In this document: in pieces, positions 1-13,200 of the stretch
Layout: every line of letters begins with the position of its first letter
Numbering within the stretch: position 1 is the stretch's first letter
DNA from: Limnomonas spitsbergensis
Taxonomy: Eukaryota; Chlorophyta; Chlorophyceae; Chlamydomonadales
Length of the DNA: 64,000 nucleotides
Direction of reading: 5' to 3'
Assembly (NCBI GenBank): GCA_037349105.1
Contig: JAYJMM010000087.1
Span: 1,235,501 to 1,299,500, forward strand
Notes under the pieces: generated by a model
Told to the model about the DNA's origin: nothing
What the model saw: only the letters and a program-made list of their open reading frames with translations
The model's database searches: none
Position numbers and translations under genes: made by a program

Positions 1-1197
1 GTGCCAGGTGTGTGGTGTCAGGTGTGTGGTGCCAGGTGTGTGGTGTCAGGTGTGTGGTGCCAGGTGTGTGGTGTCAGGTGTGTGGTGCCAGGTGTGTGGT
101 GCCAGGTGTGTGGTGTCAGGTGTGTGGTGCCAGGTGTGTGGTGACATGTGTGTGGTGCCAGGTGTGTGGTGTCAGGTGTGTGGTGCCAGGTGTGTGGTGC
201 CAGGTGTGTGGTGTCATGTGTGTGGTGTCAGGTGTGTGGTGCCAGGTGCATGGTGCCAGGTGTGTGGTGCCAGGTGTGTGGTGACATGTGTGTGGTGCCA
301 GGTGCGTGGTGCCAGGTGTGTGGTGCCAGGTGTGTGGTGCCAGGTGTGTGGTGCCAGGTGTGTGGTGTCATGTGTGTGGTGACATGTGTGTGGTGCCAGG
401 TGTGTGGTGCAAGGTGTGTGGTGTCAGGTGTGTGGTGTCAGGTGTGTGGTGTCGGGTGTGTGGTGTCGGGTGTGTGGTGTCGGGTGTGTGGTGACATGTG
501 TGTGGTGCCAGGTGTGTGGTGACATGTGTGTGGTGCCAGGTGTGTGGTGTCAGGTGTGTGGTGCCAGGTGTGTGGTGTCAGGTGTTTGGTGCCAGGTGTG
601 TGGTGCCATGTGTGTGGTGTCAGGCGTGTGGTGCCAGGTGTGTGGTGTCAGGCGTGTGGTGCCAGGTGTGTGGTGCCAGGTGTGTGGTGCCAGGTGTGTG
701 GTGTCAGGTGTGTGGTGCCAGGTGTGTGGTGCCAGGTGTGTGGTGTCAGGTGTGTGGTGTCAGGTGTGTGGTGTCAGGTGTGTGGTGTCAGGTGTGTGGT
801 GTCAGGTGTGTGGTGTCAGGTGTGTGGTGTCAGGTGTGTGGTGTCAGGTGTGTGGTGTCAGGTGTGTGGTGTCAGGTGTGTGGTGTCAGGTGTGTGGTGC
901 CAGGTGTGTGGTGTCAGGTGTGTGGTGTCAGGTGTGTGGTGTCAGGTGTGTGGTGTCGGGTGTGTGGTGTCGGGTGTGTGGTGTCGGGTGTGTGGTGTCA
1001 GGTGTGTGGTGACATGTGTGTGGTGCCAGGTGTGTGGTGTCAGGTGTGTGGTGTCAGGTGTGTGGTGTCGGGTGTGTGGTGACATGTGTGTGGTGCCAGG
1101 TGTGTGGTGTCAGGTGTGTGGTGACATGTGTGTGGTGTCAGGTGTGTGGTGACATGTGTGTGGTGTCAGGTGTGTGGTGTCAGGTGTGTGGTGACAT

Positions 1198-4100
1198 GTG
1201 TGTGGTGCCAGGTGTGTGGTGTCAGGTGTGTGGTGCCAGGTGTGTGGTGACATGTGTGTGGTGCCAGGTGTGTGGTGTCGGGTGTGTGGTGTCGGGTGTG
1301 TGGTGTCAGGTGTGTGGTGTCAGGTGTGTGGTGCCAGATGTGTGGTGACATGTGTGTGGTGCCAGGTGTGTGGTGCCAGGTGTGTGGTGACATGTGTGTG
1401 GTGCCAGGTGTGTGGTGACATGTGTGTGGTGCCAGGTGTGTGGTGTCAGGTGTGTGGTGCCAGGTGTGTGGTGACATGTGTGTGGTGTCAGGTGTGTGGT
1501 GCCAGGTGTGTGGTGCCAGGTGTGTGGTGCCAGGTGTGTGGTGTCAGGTGTGTGGTGCCAGGTGTGTGGTGACATGTGTGTGGTGCCAGGTGTGTGGTGC
1601 CAGGTGTGTGGTGCCAGGTGTGTGGTGCCAGGTGTGTGGTGACATGTGTGTGGTGCCAGGTGTGTGGTGCCAGGTGTGTGGTGTCAGGTGTGTGGTGACA
1701 TGTGTGTGGTGCCAGGTGTGTGGTGCCAGGTGTGTGGTGCCAGGTGTGTGGTGCCAGGTGTGTGGTGCCAGGTGTGTGGTGCCAGGTGTGTGGTGCCAGG
1801 TGTGTGGTGCCAGGTGTGTGGTGCCAGGTGTGTGGTGCCAGGTGTGTGGTGACATGTGTGTGGTGCCAGGTGTGTGGTGCCAGGTGTGTGGTGTCAGGTG
1901 TGTGGTGACATGTGTGTGGTGCCAGGTGTGTGGTGCCAGGTGTGTGGTGCCAGGTGTATGGTGCCAGGTGTGTGGTGCCAGGTGTGTGGTGCCAGGTGTG
2001 TGGTGTCAGGTGTGTGGTGACATGTGTGTGGTGTCAGGTGTGTGGTGACATGTGTGTGGTGCCAGGTGTGTGGTGCCAGGTGTGTGGTGTCAGGTGTGTG
2101 GTGACATGTGTGTGGTGCCAGGTGTGTGGTGTCAGGTGTGTGGTGCCAGGTGTGTGGTGTCAGGTGTTTGGTGCCAGGTGTGTGGTGCCATGTGTGTGGT
2201 GTCAGGCGTGTGGTGCCAGGTGTGTGGTGTCAGGCGTGTGGTGCCAGGTGTGTGGTGCCAGGTGTGTGGTGCCAGGTGTGTGGTGTCAGGTGTGTGGTGC
2301 CAGGTGTGTGGTGCCAGGTGTGTGGTGTCATGTGTGTGGTGTCATGTGTGTGGTGTCAGGTGTGTGGTGTCAGGTGTGTGGTGCCAGGTGTGTGGTGTCA
2401 TGTGTGTGGTGTCAGGTGTGTGGTGTCAGGTGTGTGGTGTCAGGTGTGTGGTGTCAGGTGTGTGGTGTCAGGTGTGTGGTGCCAGGTGTGTGGTGTCAGG
2501 TGTGTGGTGTCAGGTGTGTGGTGTCAGGTGTGTGGTGTCAGGTGTGTGGTGCCAGGTGTGTGGTGTCAGGTGTGTGGTGTCAGGTGTGTGGTGACATGTG
2601 TGTGGTGCCAGGTGTGTGGTGACATGTGTGTGGTGTCAGGTGTGTGGTGACATGTGTGTGGTGCCAGGTGTGTGGTGTCAGGTGTGTGGTGCCAGGTGTG
2701 TGGTGCCAGGTGTGTGGTGTCATGTGTGTGGTGTCAGGTGTGTGGTGTCAGGTGTGTGGTGCCAGGTGTGTGGTGCCAGGTGTGTGGTGACATGTGTGTG
2801 GTGCCAGGTGTGTGGTGCCAGGTGTGTGGTGCCAGGTGTGTGGTGCCAGGTGTGTGGTGCCAGGTGTGTGGTGTCATGTGTGTGGTGACATGTGTGTGGT
2901 GCCAGGTGTGTGGTGCCAGGTGTGTGGTGTCAGGTGTGTGGTGTCAGGTGTGTGGTGTCGGGTGTGTGGTGTCGGGTGTGTGGTGACATGTGTGTGGTGC
3001 CAGGTGTGTGGTGCCAGGTGTGTGGTGCCAGGTGTGTGGTGACATGTGTGTGGTGTCAGGTGTGTGGTGCCAGGTGTGTGGTGCCAGGTGTGTGGTGCCA
3101 GGTATGTGGTGTCAGGTGTGTGGTGCCAGGTGTGTGGTGACATGTGTGTGGTGCCAGGTGTGTGGTGCCAGGTGTGTGGTGCCAGGTGTGTGGTGCCAGG
3201 TGTGTGGTGACATGTGTGTGGTGCCAGGTGTGTGGTGCCAGGTGTGTGGTGTCAGGTGTGTGGTGACATGTGTGTGGTGCCAGGTGTGTGGTGCCAGGTG
3301 TGTGGTGCCAGGTGTGTGGTGCCAGGTGTGTGGTGCCAGGTGTGTGGTGCCAGGTGTGTGGTGCCAGGTGTGTGGTGCCAGGTGTGTGGTGCCAGGTGTG
3401 TGGTGCCAGGTGTGTGGTGGCATGTGTGTGGTGCCAGGTGTGTGGTGCCAGGTGTGTGGTGTCAGGTGTGTGGTGACATGTGTGTGGTGCCAGGTGTGTG
3501 GTGCCAGGTGTGTGGTGCCAGGTGTATGGTGCCAGGTGTGTGGTGCCAGGTGTATGGTGCCAGGTGTGTGGTGTCAGGTGTGTGGTGACATGTGTGTGGT
3601 GTCAGGTGTGTGGTGACATGTGTGTGGTGCCAGGTGTGTGGTGCCAGGTGTGTGGTGTCAGGTGTGTGGTGACATGTGTGTGGTGCCAGGTGTGTGGTGT
3701 CAGGTGTGTGGTGACATGTGTGTGGTGACATGTGTGTGGTGCCAGGTGTGTGGTGCCAGGTGTATGGTGCCAGGTGTGTGGTGTCAGGTGTGTGGTGACA
3801 TGTGTGTGGTGTCAGGTGTGTGGTGACATGTGTGTGGTGCCAGGTGTGTGGTGCCAGGTGTGTGGTGTCAGGTGTGTGGTGCCAGGTGTGTGGTGCCAGG
3901 TGTGTGGTGTCAGGTGTGTGGTGACATGTGTGTGGTGACATGTGTGTGGTGCCAGGTGTGTGGTGCCAGGTGTATGGTGCCAGGTGTGTGGTGTCAGGTG
4001 TGTGGTGACATGTGTGTGGTGTCAGGTGTGTGGTGACATGTGTGTGGTGCCAGGTGTGTGGTGTCAGGTGTGTGGTGACATGTGTGTGGTGCCAGGTGTG

Positions 4101-7100
4101 TGGTGTCAGGTGTGTGGTGCCAGGTGTGTGGTGACATGTGTGTGGTGTCAGGTGTGTGGTGTCGGGTGTGTGGTGTCGGGTGTGTGGTGTCAGGTGTGTG
4201 GTGTCAGGTGTGTGGTGCCAGATGTGTGGTGACATGTGTGTGGTGCCAGGTGTGTGGTGCCAGGTGTGTGGTGACATGTGTGTGGTGCCAGGTGTGTGGT
4301 GACATGTGTGTGGTGCCAGGTGTGTGGTGCCAGGTGTGTGGTGCCAGGTGTGTGGTGACATGTGTGTGGTGTCAGGTGTGTGGTGCCAGGTGTGTGGTGC
4401 CAGGTGTGTGGTGCCAGGTATGTGGTGTCAGGTGTGTGGTGCCAGGTGTGTGGTGACATGTGTGTGGTGCCAGGTGTGTGGTGCCAGGTGTGTGGTGCCA
4501 GGTGTGTGGTGCCAGGTGTGTGGTGACATGTGTGTGGTGCCAGGTGTGTGGTGCCAGGTGTGTGGTGTCAGGTGTGTGGTGACATGTGTGTGGTGCCAGG
4601 TGTGTGGTGCCAGGTGTGTGGTGCCAGGTGTGTGGTGCCAGGTGTGTGGTGCCAGGTGTGTGGTGCCAGGTGTGTGGTGCCAGGTGTGTGGTGCCAGGTG
4701 TGTGGTGCCAGGTGTGTGGTGCCAGGTGTGTGGTGACATGTGTGTGGTGCCAGGTGTGTGGTGCCAGGTGTGTGGTGTCAGGTGTGTGGTGACATGTGTG
4801 TGGTGCCAGGTGTGTGGTGCCAGGTGTGTGGTGCCAGGTGTGTGGTGCCAGGTGTGTGGTGCCAGGTGTGTGGTGCCAGGTGTGTGGTGTCAGGTGTGTG
4901 GTGACATGTGTGTGGTGTCAGGTGTGTGGTGACATGTGTGTGGTGCCAGGTGTGTGGTGCCAGGTGTGTGGTGTCAGGTGTGTGGTGACATGTGTGTGGT
5001 GCCAGGTGTGTGGTGTCAGGTGTGTGGTGCCAGGTGTGTGGTGTCAGGTGTTTGGTGCCAGGTGTGTGGTGCCATGTGTGTGGTGTCAGGCGTGTGGTGC
5101 CAGGTGTGTGGTGTCAGGTGTGTGGTGCCAGGTGTGTGGTGCCAGGTGTGTGGTGCCAGGTGTGTGGTGTCAGGTGTGTGGTGCCAGGTGTGTGGTGCCA
5201 GGTGTGTGGTGTCATGTGTGTGGTGTCATGTGTGTGGTGTCAGGTGTGTGGTGTCAGGTGTGTGGTGCCAGGTGTGTGGTGTCATGTGTGTGGTGTCAGG
5301 TGTGTGGTGTCAGGTGTGTGGTGTCAGGTGTGTGGTGTCAGGTGTGTGGTGTCAGGTGTGTGGTGCCAGGTGTGTGGTGTCAGGTGTGTGGTGTCAGGTG
5401 TGTGGTGTCAGGTGTGTGGTGTCAGGTGTGTGGTGCCAGGTGTGTGGTGTCAGGTGTGTGGTGTCAGGTGTGTGGTGACATGTGTGTGGTGCCAGGTGTG
5501 TGGTGACATGTGTGTGGTGTCAGGTGTGTGGTGACATGTGTGTGGTGCCAGGTGTGTGGTGTCAGGTGTGTGGTGCCAGGTGTGTGGTGCCAGGTGTGTG
5601 GTGTCATGTGTGTGGTGTCAGGTGTGTGGTGTCAGGTGCATGGTGCCAGGTGTGTGGTGCCAGGTGTGTGGTGACATGTGTGTGGTGCCAGGTGCGTGGT
5701 GCCAGGTGTGTGGTGCCAGGTGTGTGGTGCCAGGTGTGTGGTGCCAGGTGTGTGGTGTCATGTGTGTGGTGACATGTGTGTGGTGCCAGGTGTGTGGTGC
5801 CAGGTGTGTGGTGTCAGGTGTGTGGTGTCAGGTGTGTGGTGTCGGGTGTGTGGTGTCGGGTGTGTGGTGACATGTGTGTGGTGCCAGGTGTGTGGTGCCA
5901 GGTGTGTGGTGCCAGGTGTGTGGTGACATGTGTGTGGTGTCAGGTGTGTGGTGCCAGGTGTGTGGTGCCAGGTGTGTGGTGCCAGGTGTGTGGTGTCAGG
6001 TGTGTGGTGCCAGGTGTGTGGTGACATGTGTGTGGTGCCAGGTGTGTGGTGCCAGGTGTGTGGTGCCAGGTGTGTGGTGCCAGGTGTGTGGTGACATGTG
6101 TGTGGTGCCAGGTGTGTGGTGCCAGGTGTGTGGTGTCAGGTGTGTGGTGACATGTGTGTGGTGCCAGGTGTGTGGTGCCAGGTGTGTGGTGCCAGGTGTG
6201 TGGTGCCAGGTGTGTGGTGCCAGGTGTGTGGTGCCAGGTGTGTGGTGCCAGGTGTGTGGTGCCAGGTGTGTGGTGCCAGGTGTGTGGTGCCAGGTGTGTG
6301 GTGACATGTGTGTGGTGCCAGGTGTGTGGTGCCAGGTGTGTGGTGTCAGGTGTGTGGTGACATGTGTGTGGTGCCAGGTGTGTGGTGCCAGGTGTGTGGT
6401 GCCAGGTGTATGGTGCCAGGTGTGTGGTGCCAGGTGTATGGTGCCAGGTGTGTGGTGTCAGGTGTGTGGTGACATGTGTGTGGTGTCAGGTGTGTGGTGA
6501 CATGTGTGTGGTGCCAGGTGTGTGGTGCCAGGTGTGTGGTGTCAGGTGTGTGGTGACATGTGTGTGGTGCCAGGTGTGTGGTGTCAGGTGTGTGGTGACA
6601 TGTGTGTGGTGACATGTGTGTGGTGCCAGGTGTGTGGTGCCAGGTGTGTGGTGCCAGGTGTGTGGTGTCAGGTGTGTGGTGACATGTGTGTGGTGTCAGG
6701 TGTGTGGTGACATGTGTGTGGTGCCAGGTGTGTGGTGACAGGTGTGTGGTGTCAGGTGTGTGGTGACATGTGTGTGGTGCCAGGTGTGTGGTGTCGGGTG
6801 TGTGGTGACATGTGTGTGGTGCCAGGTGTGTGGTGTCGGGTGTGTGGTGTCGGGTGTGTGGTGCCAGGTGTGTGGTGTCAGGTGTGTGGTGACATGTGTG
6901 TGGTGCCAGGTGTGTGGTGTCGGGTGTGTGGTGACATGTGTGTGGTGCCAGGTGTGTGGTGCCAGGTGTGTGGTGTCGGGTGTGTGGTGACATGTGTGTG
7001 GTGTCAGGTGTGTGGTGCCAGGTGTGTGGTGCCAGGTGTGTGGTGTCAGGTGTGTGGTGACATGTGTGTGGTGCCAGGTGTGTGGTGACATGTGTGTGGT

Positions 7101-7774
7101 GCCAGGTGTGTGGTGACATGTGTGTGGTGCCAGGTGTGTGGTGTCAGGTGTGTGGTGTCAGGTGTGTGGTGTCGGGTGTGTGGTGTCGGGTGTGTGGTGT
7201 CAGGTGTGTGGTGACATGTGTGTGGTGCCAGGTGTGTGGTGTCAGGTGTGTGGTGTCAGGTGTGTGGTGTCGGGTGTGTGGTGACATGTGTGTGGTGCCA
7301 GGTGTGTGGTGTCAGGTGTGTGGTGACATGTGTGTGGTGTCAGGTGTGTGGTGACATGTGTGTGGTGTCAGGTGTGTGGTGTCAGGTGTGTGGTGACATG
7401 TGTGTGGTGCCAGGTGTGTGGTGTCAGGTGTGTGGTGCCAGGTGTGTGGTGACATGTGTGTGGTGTCAGGTGTGTGGTGTCGGGTGTGTGGTGTCGGGTG
7501 TGTGGTGTCAGGTGTGTGGTGTCAGGTGTGTGGTGCCAGGTGTGTGGTGACATGTGTGTGGTGCCAGGTGTGTGGTGCCAGGTGTGTGGTGACATGTGTG
7601 TGGTGCCAGGTGTGTGGTGACATGTGTGTGGTGCCAGGTGTGTGGTGCCAGGTGTGTGGTGCCAGGTGTGTGGTGACATGTGTGTGGTGTCAGGTGTGTG
7701 GTGCCAGGTGTGTGGTGCCAGGTGTGTGGTGCCAGGTATGTGGTGTCAGGTGTGTGGTGCCAGGTGTGTGGTGA
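1198..7774. repeat. Higher-order repeat of 2,884 bp (206 units) inside the satellite
   Basis: Rare variant units recur at fixed spacing. The unit with TTTGG at 2,161 recurs at 5,045 (2,884 bp) and an older copy lies at 579 (1,582 bp before). The GGTATG unit occurs at 3,101, 4,417 and 7,735 (1,316 and 3,318 bp). Matching variant orders start near 1,422, 2,990, 4,306, 5,874 and 7,624, giving steps of 1,568, 1,316, 1,568 and 1,750 bp (112, 94, 112 and 125 units). So the 2,884-bp block is itself two related sub-blocks of 112 and 94 units, and the last step differs in length. All steps are multiples of 14, as expected for unequal exchange in register. Confidence 0.85.
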
Positions 7775-9345
7775 CATGTGTGTGGTGCCAGGTGTGTGGT
7801 GCCAGGTGTGTGGTGCCAGGTGTGTGGTGCCAGGTGTGTGGTGACATGTGTGTGGTGCCAGGTGTGTGGTGCCAGGTGTGTGGTGTCAGGTGTGTGGTGA
7901 CATGTGTGTGGTGCCAGGTGTGTGGTGCCAGGTGTGTGGTGCCAGGTGTGTGGTGCCAGGTGTGTGGTGACATGTGTGTGGTGCCAGGTGTGTGGTGCCA
8001 GGTGTGTGGTGCCAGGTGTGTGGTGCCAGGTGTGTGGTGACATGTGTGTGGTGCCAGGTGTGTGGTGCCAGGTGTGTGGTGTCAGGTGTGTGGTGACATG
8101 TGTGTGGTGCCAGGTGTGTGGTGCCAGGTGTGTGGTGCCAGGTGTGTGGTGCCAGGTGTGTGGTGCCAGGTGTGTGGTGCCAGGTGTGTGGTGACAGGTG
8201 TGTGGTGACATGTGTGTGGTGTCGGGTGTGTGGTGACATGTGTGTGGTGCCAGGTGTGTGGTGCCAGGTGTGTGGTGTCAGGTGTGTGGTGACATGTGTG
8301 TGGTGCCAGGTGTGTGGTGTCAGGTGTGTGGTGACATGTGTGTGGTGACATGTGTGTGGTGCCAGGTGTGTGGTGCCAGGTGTATGGTGCCAGGTGTGTG
8401 GTGTCAGGTGTGTGGTGACATGTGTGTGGTGTCAGGTGTGTGGTGACATGTGTGTGGTGCCAGGTGTGTGGTGCCAGGTGTGTGGTGTCAGGTGTGTGGT
8501 GACATGTGTGTGGTGCCAGGTGTGTGGTGTCGGGTGTGTGGTGACATGTGTGTGGTGCCAGGTGTGTGGTGTCGGGTGTGTGGTGTCGGGTGTGTGGTGC
8601 CAGGTGTGTGGTGTCAGGTGTGTGGTGACATGTGTGTGGTGCCAGGTGTGTGGTGTCGGGTGTGTGGTGACATGTGTGTGGTGCCAGGTGTGTGGTGCCA
8701 GGTTTGTGGTGTCGGGTGTGTGGTGACATGTGTGTGGTGTCAGGTGTGTGGTGCCAGGTGTGTGGTGCCAGGTGTGTGGTGTCAGGTGTGTGGTGACATG
8801 TGTGTGGTGCCAGGTGTGTGGTGACATGTGTGTGGTGCCAGGTGTGTGGTGACATGTGTGTGGTGTCAGGTGTGTGGTGACATGTGTGTGGTGTCAGGTG
8901 TGTGGTGACATGTGTGTGGTGCCAGGTGTGTGGTGACATGTGTGTGGTGCCAGGTGTGTGGTGACAGGTGTGTGGTGTCAGGTGTGTGGTGTCGGGCGTG
9001 TGGTGTCGGGTGTGTGGTGTCGGGTGTGTGGTGACATGTGTGTGGTGCCAGGTGTGTGGTGACATGTGTGTGGTGTCGGGTGTGTGGTGCCAGGTGTGTG
9101 GTGACATGTGTGTGGTGTCAGGTGTGTGGTGCCAGGTGTGTGGTGTCAGGTGTGTGGTGACATGTGTGTGGTGCCAGGTGTGTGGTGCCAGGTGTGTGGT
9201 GCCAGGTGTGTGGTGTCAGGTGTGTGGTGCCAGGTGTGTGGTGCCAGGTGTGTGGTGTCAGGTGTGTGGTGCCAGGTGTGTGGTGACATGTGTGTGGTGT
9301 CATGTGTGTGGTGCCAGGTGTGTGGTGTCAGGTGTGTGGTGACAT

Positions 9346-10258
9346 GTGTGTGGTGCCAGGTGTGTGGTGCCAGGTGTGTGGTGTCAGGTGTGTGGTGTCA
9401 GGTGTGTGGTGTCGGGTGTGTGGTGCCAGGTGTGTGGTGCCAGGTGTGTGGTGCCAGGTGCGTGGTGCCAGGTGTGTGGTGCCAGGTGTGTGGTGCCAGG
9501 TGTGTGTTGCCAGGTGCGTGGTGCCAGGTGCGTGGTGCCAGGTGCGTGGTGCCAGGTGTGTGGTGACATGTGTGTGGTGTCAGGTGTGTGGTGCCAGGTG
9601 TGTGGTGTCATGTGTGTGGTGACATGTGTGTGGTGCCAGGTGTGTGGTGCCAGGTGTGTGGTGTCAGGTGCGTGGTGCCAGGTGCGTGGTGCCAGGTGTG
9701 TGGTGCCAGGTGCGTGGTGCCAGGTGCGTGGTGCCAGGTGTGTGGTGCCAGGTGTGTGGTGCCAGGTGTGTGGTGACATGTGTGTGGTGTCAGGTGTGTG
9801 GTGCCAGGTGTGTGGTGTCAGGTGTGTGGTGTCAGGTGTGTGGTGTCGGGTGTGTGGTGCCAGGTGTGTGGTGCCAGGTGTGTGGTGCCAGGTGCGTGGT
9901 GCCAGGTGTGTGGTGCCAGGTGTGTGGTGCCAGGTGTGTGGTGCCAGGTGCGTGGTGCCAGGTGCGTGGTGCCAGGTGCGTGGTGCCAGGTGTGTGGTGA
10001 CATGTGTGTGGTGTCAGGTGTGTGGTGCCAGGTGTGTGGTGTCAGGTGTGTGGTGACATGTGTGTGGTGCCAGGTGTGTGGTGCCAGGTGTGTGGTGTCA
10101 GGTGCGTGGTGCCAGGTGCGTGGTGCCGGGTGTGTGGTGCCAGGTGCGTGGTGCCAGGTGCGTGGTGCCAGGTGTGTGGTGCCAGGTGTGTGGTGCCAGG
10201 TGTGTGGTGACATGTGTGTGGTGTCAGGTGTGTGGTGCCAGGTGTGTGGTGTCAGGTG
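9346..10258. repeat. Second higher-order repeat, 434 bp (31 units) in two copies
   Basis: Variant order from 9,346 recurs from 9,780, and from 9,570 at 10,004 (434 bp, 31 units). This block is marked by CGTGG units that are nearly absent to the left. The same 434-bp step is the difference between the 3,318- and 2,884-bp periods farther left. Confidence 0.75.
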
Positions 10259-13200
10259 TTGTGGTGACATGTGTGTGGTGCCAGGTGTGTGGTGCCATGT
10301 GTGTGGTGTCAGGTGTGTGGTGTCAGGTGTGTGGTGTCGGGTGTGTGGTGCCAGGTGTGTGGTGACATGTGTGTGGTGCCAGGTGTGTGGTGTCAGGTGT
10401 GTGGTGTCAGGTGTGTGGTGTCAGGTGTGTGGTGACATGTGTGTGGTGCCAGGTGTGTGGTGACAGGTGTGTGGTGCCAGGTGTGTGGTGTCAGGTGTGT
10501 GGTGTCAGGTGTGTGGTGTCAGGTGTGTGGTGTCAGGTGTGTGGTGTCAGGTGTGTGGTGTCAGGTGTGTGGTGCCAGGTGTGTGGTGCCAGGTGTGTGG
10601 TGCCAGGTGTGTGGTGTCAGGTGTGTGGTGACATGTGTGTGGTGACATGTGTGTGGTGCCAGGTGTGTGGTGTCAGGTGTGTGGTGTCAGGTGTGTGGTG
10701 CCAGGTGTGTGGTGTCAGGTGTGTGGTGTCGGGTGTGTGGTGTCGGATGTGTGGTGTCATGTGTGTGGTGTCGGGTGTGTGGTGTCAGGTGTATGGTGAC
10801 ATGTGTGTGGTGTCAGGTGTGTGGTGACATGTGTGTGGTGCCAGGTGTGTGGTGCCAGGTGTGTGGTGTCAGGTGTGTGGTGTCAGGTGTGTGGTGTCGG
10901 GTGTGTGGTGTCGGGTGTGTGGTGTCAGGTGTGTGGTGACATGTGTGTGGTGCCAGGTGTGTGGTGTCAGGTGTGTGGTGTCAGGTGTGTGGTGTCGGGT
11001 GTGTGGTGTCAGGTGTGTGGTGTCAGGTGTGTGGTGTCAGGTGTGTGGTGCCAGGTGCGTGGTGTCATGTGTGTGGTGCCAGGTGTGTGGTGTCAGGTGT
11101 GTGGTGCCAGGTGTGTGGTGCCAGGTGTGTGGTGTCATGTGTGTGGTGTCAGGTGTGTGGTGCCAGGTGCGTGGTGCCAGGTGTGTGGTGCCAGGTGTGT
11201 GGTGCCAGGTGTGTGGTGCCAGGTGTGTGGTGCCAGGTGTGTGGTGCCAGGTGTGTGGTGTCAGGTGTGTGGTGTCAGGTGTGTGGTGCCAGGTGTGTGG
11301 TGCCAGGTGTGTGGTGTCAGGTGTGTGGTGACATGTGTGTGGTGCCAGGTGTGTGGTGCCAGGTGTGTGGTGCCAGGTGTGTGGTGTCAGGTGTGTGGTG
11401 CCAGGTGTGTGGTGCCAGGTGTGTGGTGCCAGGTGTGTGGTGTCAGGTGTGTGGTGTCAGGTGTGTGGTGCCAGGTGTGTGGTGCCAGGTGTGTGGTGTC
11501 AGGTGTGTGGTGTCAGGTGTGTGGTGCCAGGTGTGTGGTGCCAGGTGTGTGGTGTCAGGTGTGTGGTGTCAGGTGTGTGGTGTCAGGTGTGTGGTGTCAG
11601 GTGTGTGGTGTCAGGTGTGTGGTGTCAGGTGTGTGGTGTCAGGTGTGTGGTGTCAGGTGTGTGGTGTCAGGTGTGTGGTGCCAGGTGTGTGGTGCCAGGT
11701 GTGTGGTGCCAGGTGTGTGGTGTCAGGTGTGTGGTGTCAGGTGTGTGGTGACAGGTGTGTGGTGTCAGGTGTGTGGTGCCAGGTGTGTGGTGCCAGGTGT
11801 GTGGTGCCAGGTGTGTGGTGCCATGTGTGTGGTGCCAGGTGTGTGGTGTCAGGTGTGTGGTGTCAGGTGTGTGGTGCCAGGTGTGTGGTGCCAGGTGTGT
11901 GGTGTCAGGTGTGTGGTGTCAGGTGTGTGGTGCCATGTGTGTGGTGCCAGGTGTGTGGTGCCAGGTGTGTGGTGTCAGGTGTGTGGTGCCAGGTGTGTGG
12001 TGCCAGGTGTGTGGTGCCAGGTGTGTGGTGACAGGTGTGTGGTGTCAGGTGTGTGGTGTCAGGTGTGTGGTGCCAGGTGTGTGGTGCCAGGTGTGTGGTG
12101 TCAGGTGTGTGGTGTCAGGTGTGTGGTGCCAGGTGTGTGGTGCCAGGTGTGTGGTGTCAGGTGTGTGGTGTCAGGTGTGTGGTGTCAGGTGTGTGGTGTC
12201 GGGTGTGTGGTGTCAGGTGTGTGGTGCCAGGTGTGTGGTGTCATGTGTGTGGTGTCAGGTGTGTGGTGCCAGGTGCTTGGTGCCAGGTGTGTGGTGCCAG
12301 GTGTGTGGTGCCAGGTGTGTGGTGTCAGGTGTGTGGTGTCAGGTGTGTGGTGCCAGGTGCGTGGTGTCAGGTGTGTGGTGCCAGGTATGTGGTGCCAGGT
12401 GTGTGGTGCCAGGTGTGTGGTGCCAGGTGTGTGGTGCCAGGTGCGTGGTGCCAGGTGCGTGGTGCCAGGTGTGTGGTGCCAGGTGTGTGGTGCCAGGTGT
12501 GTGGTGTCAGGTGTGTGGTGTCAGGTGTGTGGTGACAGGCGTGTGGTGTCAGGTGTGTGGTGCCAGGTATGTGGTGCCAGGTGTGTGGTGACAGGTGTGT
12601 GGTGTCAGGTGTGTGGTGTCAGGTGTGTGGTGTCAGGTGTGTGGTGCCAGGTATGTGGTGTCAGGTGTGTGGTGCCAGGTGTGTGGTGCCAGGTGTGTGG
12701 TGTCAGGTGCGTGGTGTCAGGTGTGTGGTGCCAGGTGTGTGGTGCCAGGTGCGTGGTGCCAGGTGTGTGGTGCCAGGTGTGTGGTGCCAGGTGTGTGGTG
12801 CCAGGTGTGTGGTGCCAGGTGTGTGGTGCCAGGTGTGTGGTGTCAGGTGCGTGGTGCCAGGTGTGTGGTGTCAGGTGTGTGGTGCCAGGTGTGTGGTGCC
12901 AGGTGTGTGGTGTCAGGTGTGTGGTGTCAGGTGTGTGGTGCCAGGTGTGTGGTGTCAGGTGTGTGGTGACAGGTGTGTGGTGCCAGGTGTGTGGTGCCAG
13001 GTGTGTGGTGCCAGGTGTGTGGTGTCAGGTGTGTGGTGCCAGGTATGTGGTGTCAGGTGTGTGGTGCCAGGTGTGTGGTTCCAGGTGTGTGGTGACATGT
13101 GTGTGGTGCCAGGTGCGTGGTGCCAGGTGTGTGGTGCCAGGTGTGTGGTTCCAGGTGTGTGGTGACATGTGTGTGGTGCCAGGTGTGTGGTGTCAGGTGT

